Below, one piece after another: positions 58,384 through 64,000 of a stretch of DNA of 64,000 nucleotides. Where the stretch lies: positions 4,216,001-4,280,000 of the forward strand of contig OX596334.1 in NCBI GenBank assembly GCA_951394405.1, given 5' to 3'. Below the pieces are notes generated by a model, which searched no databases, had not been told where the DNA came from, and saw only the letters and a program-made list of their open reading frames with translations. This DNA is from Coprinellus micaceus. Lineage: Eukaryota; Basidiomycota; Agaricomycetes; Agaricales; Psathyrellaceae. The stretch's first letter is position 1. Each line of letters starts with the position of its first letter. The translations under genes and the position numbers were made by a program.

Positions 58384-58948
58384 CATGTTTCCCGCCACGA
58401 TATGGAGAAAGAAGCCAGGAAATATCCCGAGTGCCACACCTTGACGCAGAGCCGCCAGATATTAATTGCCGATCTCATGCGCCGAGCGTGAACATAGCTC
58501 ATGCATGGGTTTCCCATATTCTATGCCACCCTTGTTACAAACGATTTGTCGAGTCAATGGTGCGGCCGGGGACATCCGTCTTTAATTGGTGCCACATAAA
58601 ATCTTACAAGGACAGGCAACATACCGGGAACATGGGCGATAAAGACTTTGTTTTACGCTCCGAAACCAAAAAAAAAAAGGCTGTGTGTGACTCCCTTGTT
58701 CCGCAGAGGTTCATGGCCCGAAAAAGAAACTATGCTCCCGTCGTAAACAAAGAAAATGTGAAGGGAATGGGGACTCCATGTTTCCGCCGCCAATATGATG
58801 TGTGTTCCCGCCTGGGACATTCTGGTCTCATCAGACGGGCTCATATTTGATGTATCAGCTTTGTGGCGCCCCAAGACAAAGTACTCCCAAGTCTACAATA
58901 GACAATTCACGTGCTACGATGGTGGACTTATGTTTCCGCCGGAAACAT
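58384..58948. repeat. Cluster of palindromic TGTTTCC(C)GCC motifs
   Basis: Related motifs occur at 58384 (CATGTTTCCCGCC), 58504 (CATGGGTTTCCCAT), 58624-58637 (inverted, CCGGGAACATGGGC), 58777 (CATGTTTCCGCCGCC), 58804 (GTTCCCGCCTGGGAC) and 58930 (perfect palindrome ATGTTTCCGCCGGAAACAT). The stretch is AT-richer than its surroundings. Such clusters of short inverted motifs occur as subterminal binding sites of CACTA-type elements, and this one lies on the 5' side of the Tnp2 gene. A terminal TAGTG occurs near 59015, but a matching CACTA at the other end was not found. Confidence 0.4.
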
Positions 58949-59407
58949 GGGCTTTTGCTTGCAGTGTCATGAGGAGATCAAACAACCAAACATTGCATTA
59001 GCGAGGCTTGAAAATAGTGTAAAATGGACTCAAATAAAAATCATTCTTAGAATCAGCCCAGCCGGCGGACCCACACCACCCTACGCCTATCAATTCGAGG
59101 CCCTTGGGCCGAGCACGTGATGAGCGGCAGCAAGGAACGGGGGCCCCACGTATGTGACTGACGGTCTCACATCGGGGGCCCTGGGACCCTCCCCGAAGCA
59201 TCGCGGGGCCCCCCCGAAGGGAGGGGTGCGATGCGGAGTGGGAGGGAGCTACCCATGTGGGAATGTGGGGACTGCCGCGAATGAGAAAAAATCAACATCA
59301 CATGATTAGCCGTCCCAATTGGGAAAGTCGGAAGCAGCTGCTTGGGTGTTTTGGATAACCCCCGCAGGCGGCTGCTTGGGGATTCTGGAAAAAAATGTCG
59401 TCTACAG
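58949..59407. other. Intergenic with a GC-rich hairpin-forming stretch
   Basis: At about 59188-59236 CCCTCCCCGAAGCATCGC is followed by GGGAGGGGTGCGATGC, so two complementary blocks can pair. Function unknown. A first exon of the TPR gene may lie here but could not be fixed. Confidence 0.35.
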
Positions 59408-60238
59408 CTCCCACAGGGACATCCAGACCACGCCGATGCTCTCATGAGCCTCGCCCTCTCCCTCCACCTGCGCTATGAAAAGACAGGGTTGATTCCCGAC
59501 ATCGACGAGGCGATTCGCCTGAAGTGGGAGGTGCTCGAGCATCGCCCGCAGGGACATCCAGACCACGCCGATGCTCTCAAGAGCCTCGCCGTCTCCCTCC
59601 ACCTGCGCTCCGAACATGCCGGGTCGATTCCGGACGTCGACGAGGCGATTCGTCTGAAGCGGGAGGTGCTCGAGCATCGCCCACAGGGACATCCAGACCA
59701 TGCCATGGCTCTCAGGAACCTTGCCGTCTCCCTCCACCTGCGCTGTGAAAAAGCAGGGTCGATTCCCAACATCGACGAGGCGATTTGCCTGAAGCGAGAG
59801 GTGCTCGAGCATCGCCCACAGGGACATCCAGACCATGCCGACACTCTCAGGAACCTCGCCAATTCCCTCTACCTGCGCTCCCAAAAGGCAGGGTCGATTC
59901 CCGACATCGACGAGGCGATTCCCCTGTACAGGGAAGTGCTCGTGCATCGCCCACAGGGACATCCAGACCATGCCGTGGCTCTCAGGGAACTCGCTGGCTC
60001 CCTCTGGCTTCGCTTTCTCAAGGCTGGGTTTGTTGATGATCTCATTGAAACGATCCGCCTGGAGAGAGAGGTCCTTGAACTTCACCCACCTGGCCACAAA
60101 GAGCGCACTCAGTCCCTCAAGAATCTCGCCATGTCCCTGCGTTCTCTCTCCAAGAAAACAGGGGACCCTTCTCACAGTGAAGAGGCAGACCACCTGCAGC
60201 GGCAGGCACAGGAACTGCGCTCAGAATCCTCCAACTAA
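59408..60238 (+). CDS. TPR-array protein, 5' end undefined
   Basis: The frame begins right after a good acceptor (gtctacag) and runs to the stop at 60238, 276 residues. It consists of five near-identical 45-residue (135-bp) units (PQGHPDHADALKSLAVSL and DEAIRLKREVLEHR type) starting at 59411, 59546, 59681, 59816 and 59951, plus a degenerate sixth (HPPGHKERTQSLKNLAMSL). These are tetratricopeptide-type helical hairpins of the fungal 'HPDHA' class, usually placed before CHAT domains or after NB-ARC domains in larger fungal proteins; neither is present here. The first in-frame ATG inside this exon is at 59444, so an upstream exon is likely, or the gene is a fragment. The array should form a superhelical protein-binding surface. 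The strong DNA repeat invites copy-number change. Confidence 0.7.
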   Translation, partial: LPQGHPDHADALMSLALSLHLRYEKTGLIPDIDEAIRLKWEVLEHRPQGHPDHADALKSLAVSLHLRSEHAGSIPDVDEAIRLKREVLEHRPQGHPDHAMALRNLAVSLHLRCEKAGSIPNIDEAICLKREVLEHRPQGHPDHADTLRNLANSLYLRSQKAGSIPDIDEAIPLYREVLVHRPQGHPDHAVALRELAGSLWLRFLKAGFVDDLIETIRLEREVLELHPPGHKERTQSLKNLAMSLRSLSKKTGDPSHSEEADHLQRQAQELRSESSN

Positions 60239-63200
60239 ATGGCCCAGATACTCTCCCATCTGCCTCCTTCAGAAGTCTCACCGTCTCCCACCATCCTCAT
60301 TCAACGCTGTCACACTCTCGTCGCTCCTGGCTTTGCCAAGCCTCCTGGGCCAAGGATCGTGCACCGTCTCCAGATCCATGATACACCCCAACTTCTATGG
60401 CAAGTCGATGGGACAGTCCTCTTCACCCTCTTCTTTCACTTTATGACCTAGCCCCGGTGATTTCCCCAACGGACTGCGTTTTGTATATTTTTCATTCACT
60501 ACCGTAACTCGCCCTCTTCTTCTCGCACACTGGCCATATTTCTCTTCTGCGTTCCCGAGCTTCCTTTCTATGCTTTCGCCATATCTCATTTCGTGTTCAC
60601 CCATGTATTCCTGTCGCTTCCTTCTGACCTCAACCTGGTCCTCATCTCTACGTTCTCCAATCTTTTCAAGTCATATAGTTCGAGGGCTCCTGTCATTCAA
60701 GAACATTACCAGATACCGGATTCAAACTCTCTTCTTTCTCTACAAAACATATCCGTCGTCGTCGTTCCTCCTAGATATATCCCACCCTTGTACTTAACTA
60801 CCTATGCACGAACTAGCTTGTCCCAGCCAACCCGGCGTACGCGCTCTGGATAGATCCTATATGAGGGCCCGCCCCTAAATTGAGCTTGGTAGCGTCACGC
60901 ACCGTCCCTTCGCTGAAAAACGCATTGGACTTCTGCCCCTGATCAGCGTCTCCTCGGGTGCCCACTCACCCAAACCTTCCTCTCTCTCCTCCCCCATCAT
61001 GGTAGTATGCGCGACAATCGAAGGTACTACGACCAAGGAGTGTGGTACCGCGTGCCGTTCCAACATTATGCTTCGACTCTTGGGTGTTTGGACACAGCAG
61101 CTGGTAAGGGGGATGATGGCGCGAGGGGGTTGATCTTAGACGGGACGCTGGAAGCAAGGCGAGCGTGGTGGCAGGGGTGTTCGAACTCGCCATGGAGTGG
61201 AGGGGGACGAACGTTGAGGTGTTGGCGAGCATAGTGGAGGGGGAGAGGTCGATCGACGGAGGGGCTGCCGTTTGACGAGTGGTCGAAGATACCGCTCGGT
61301 GAAGCGGTGGCGACGCGGCGAGGTCGAAATCGCGGGCTCGGTTGAGGCCTTGGAGAAGGCGGGTAGGTTTCCCACTAGACTCAAGACGAACTGGGGTCGC
61401 AGCGGGATCTAGCGAAGATGGGGCTTGTAGTCGCTACCTTGGTCTGCTCCATATCCGTCGCTAGTCATCCCTCCCACACCTTCGCTCGCCTTCCGTGCGT
61501 GAGCTTCCGACGATCGAGAACAATGTCGTTGGTCGTTTATTGAGGCACAGTCAAGGTTCGTATCTCGCCCTGGTGTTGCTCAGGCGAAGGGGCATGGGGC
61601 GCCGAAAGGATACGGAGGCGGGTGCAGGCTGTACAAAATGGCGAGGGTGGGAAGTGAAATGGCGGCGTGCGTTCTGGATAGCTGGATGGCTGGTGAAATC
61701 TGCACTTAGGCGGGTAGATAGCAGCATGTGCAACGGACTTTGCACTGTGTCAAAGATTAGTTGCGTTTGCAGCTGTGAAATCGAGAAGCTTACCCCAAGG
61801 TCGCAGGCACGATCGACTTCCTCAGTGTCTCCTGCAACGGGGAGGCGCTACCTTCGGCTCTCCCTCTTGTCGAGGTTGGTTGCTGTTAGGCTGGGGGACT
61901 TGGGAGAAGATGGGCATTGCACCAATGTTTCGAAGAAGAGGAAGATGCGGGAGATAGAACAAGAGAGGGCAAGAGAACGCACCATCCCTGTCATTGACAA
62001 TCTAGACGAGATGCAGAGCTAGAAGCTCCAGAGGGAAACCAAAACTGCAGAGGGCATCGAGAGCTGATCCAGCTACGCAGGGCGTTCCCTCATACCAGCT
62101 TTCTGCTGAACCCGTCAAACCAGCGTGAGCGAGCGCTTCAGGGAGACAATGGTTGGAGGAGGAAAGGTACCGTCGGCCATCAACATCCAGTGGCTGAATG
62201 ATCAGAAGCGCCCATAACCCCAGCAGCCCCTTCGGCCTTCAAGTCCTCCCTATTTGTATTGTCTTCAGCTACGCGTAGCATCCTCAGAAATCGGTGTGTC
62301 ACATCATCTGCGATCTAACCTTTCCTCCGCCTCAGTCATAACAATGTGTCGTCCTGAAGTTAATAAGCGGCTGTACTTTCGATGTAACGGGAACACCGCC
62401 TCGTTTTCCTGCAGCATCACTATCGCTGCCCCCTTCACCTCGGACTTTGAGCCAACCCTGGCTTCCCTCGGGCTGGGAACCAGCCTCACAGCTGCCCCAT
62501 AAAACACTGTCCAACATTCTGACACCCTCATCGTGCTTCCCTTATCGTTCTCTAGCTCGGCGAACCCCGCACCACGCAGTTTCCAACAAAGAAAATGGCG
62601 CCCTTTCGTGCTGTGCGGGTCGACTCGCTCATTTGAGTGGTATGATTTTACACCCATTCATATCTCAAGTTGACTTATATCGATGTAGACCCCGATCATA
62701 GGGAGTCAGCCCCCGGAAACATGCGCGAAGTCTGGAGAACCAGTTCCGGCACGGGCGCTTATTTCGTTTTGAGATCATCTTGCCGGATTTGTCAGAACGC
62801 GCGGGCTGCGTCTAATAGTGAACTCACGTGGACCTCGTTTCGACCTTATGGCGGCCTTTATTCTCCCCCCGATGTTCCACTGCCTATGTTAGAGTGCATG
62901 TTATTCCCATTGTACGTTTTACTAGATGTACATACACATCGACATTCGTCTTCCATTGGCTCTACCGTAGCGTAGTCTCACGCTACACCCGCCTCCTAGA
63001 CATGGTACCGTTCTTCCTTCGCGATTCCCCATCCGACATGCGTCCATCACGTGTACGGACGCGTTCTCCCTTCACAGGGCTCGGGCTGCCTCACCGCCAT
63101 CGATATCCCCCCTCCAATGGCGCCCCATTCTTCTCTATCCTCCCAACACACTCGCCTATCAGGGTGTACACATCGTCCTCGTCGATGGCGGTGAGTGGCC

Positions 63201-64000
63201 CGCGGATTCTCACCGCAAGCAGGATATACTGCATCGCCATCCTAGCCGCGAGAAACGGTGAGTAGGGCAAGGTCTCCCCGATGAGCGTAGGCCCCACAGA
63301 GCCGCTGCCGGCAAATTTGTAGGACATCGATTGTGGTGGACAGTTCCGTCGAGCCTCCAAGCGAGATACCAGGGGCGGTAGGGGTCGTCATCCGGCGACC
63401 GCCGTCGTTTCCTCGTCGGTGCCACCACATAGCCGCGACGCTGGCCTCCTGGGTCGTGCCCGGGGCGAGTGATGGTCTGTTTCTGGAACGAAGGGAGAAT
63501 GGAGGACGAGGGCTAGTTTCCTTCTGGTGTGGAGACAATATGGTGGGCGTAGTGGAGAACCCCTTCAGCTGACATCGCTGAATGGTCCTTGATCCAACAG
63601 GAAGAAGGGGGGGAGGAAGGTGGAGGCGAATGTTTGAGGGGAGATGGGGGCGAGGTGACGAAACTGGTCGAGGCTTATGCTCGGTGTTCTAGATGGGCAA
63701 CGGCAGGTGTAAACGCGGAAGTTCCGAGCAGCGAAGGTTCGATTCGCGTCCTGGGGGAGCAAGCGCAGTGACAGAAGGAGGGGTGACCGGGCGAGGAGCG
63801 AGGTAAGCTGAGAGGTGGTGATCGGTAACCGAACAGTTAGCCCGTTGGCAAACTGGCGTTCAACCTGGTTGTTCGACGGGTGGTGAGGGCGAGGGCGAGG
63901 GGGTTGGTTATCGCCGTGATCCTGTCTTCATCCTTCTACAGCACACTCCCTTCTCGTCGACGAAGTACCGAAGCTGAGCTTGGCGTGGCCGTTGCTGGGT
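60239..64000. other. Gene-poor right end
   Basis: No recognisable family is seen in the last 3.8 kb. Frames of 60-175 codons occur, for example plus 61495-62022 with a basic, Arg-rich translation, minus 62304-62657, and minus 63091-63360 (MEARRNCPPQSMSYKFAGS). None has a supported splice chain. A frame at 60239 starts directly at the TPR stop codon and is probably 3' UTR. A partial gene running off the right edge cannot be excluded. Confidence 0.35.

Noticed and set aside
59013..59020. TAGTG as the right end of the CACTA element
   Set aside because: No matching CACTA with similar following sequence was found on the other side of the transposase, so the end is not claimed.
59402..60193. 263-codon open frame on the minus strand across the TPR array
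   Set aside because: It mirrors the 135-bp repeats of the plus-strand TPR gene and its translation is a repetitive antisense image with no domain.
60239..60451. Open frame starting directly at the TPR stop codon
   Set aside because: Short, without a domain; more likely 3' UTR.
63700..63760. tRNA-like GGTTCGATTCGCG box near 63737
   Set aside because: The loop and stem do not line up into a T-arm at the right offset and no acceptor stem could be formed.

Overview
The window looks like nuclear DNA of a filamentous basidiomycete, most likely an Agaricomycete. The convincing genes are split by short GT-AG introns, mostly about 50-60 nt, that restore frame exactly. The families also fit: RNF216-type RBR ligase, single-exon F-box protein, MYND proteins, divergent JmjC-like protein, Tnp2/CACTA and hAT transposases, and TPR arrays of the fungal 'HPDHA' type. 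I see no operons, ribosome binding sites, CRISPR arrays, rRNA or tRNA. No taxon below class can be named from sequence alone. Exon coordinates were worked out by hand from splice signals and frame.

Layout. 1-6.4 kb: a small hypothetical gene, a RING/coiled-coil gene, a WD40 protein with a C-terminal membrane anchor (minus) and a second RING/coiled-coil gene. 7.3-11.2 kb: a long minus-strand gene ending in a JmjC-like domain. 11.2-12.4 kb: a diverged tandem repeat. 12.5-16.5 kb: a 5'-truncated GEN1/Yen1-like (XPG family) fragment and a small membrane protein. 16.6-18.5 kb: an RNF216-like RBR E3 ligase. 18.5-22.7 kb: gene-poor. 22.7-25.3 kb: a multi-exon gene with a Pro/Gln/Ser/His-rich N-terminus. 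25.6-27.1 kb: a D-amino-acid oxidase-like gene with an altered C-terminal signature.

28-49.5 kb is a rearranged block. A 2,653-bp segment occurs as inverted copies (27,996-30,648 and 41,356-44,008). A 2,146-bp segment carrying a complete RING/coiled-coil gene occurs as direct copies (34,080-36,225 and 47,327-49,472). The two pairs are interleaved. Between and around them are an hAT transposase remnant, an F-box gene, a TIR-bounded element and a MYND gene.

49.5-64 kb: two hypothetical genes, a complete 1,315-aa Tnp2-type (CACTA) transposase gene of six exons, a Pro-rich repeat gene, a cluster of palindromic TGTTTCCGCC motifs and a TPR-array gene. The last 3.8 kb is gene-poor.

Themes: ubiquitin/SUMO-like functions recur. 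There are four RING/coiled-coil genes, an RBR ligase with N-terminal SUMO-interaction-like motifs, an F-box protein, and SIM-like motifs in the GEN1-like and JmjC-like proteins. The RING/coiled-coil genes form a local family with conserved intron positions, two members being identical through the duplication. Whether these genes work together is inference; the sequence shows only proximity and shared motifs.
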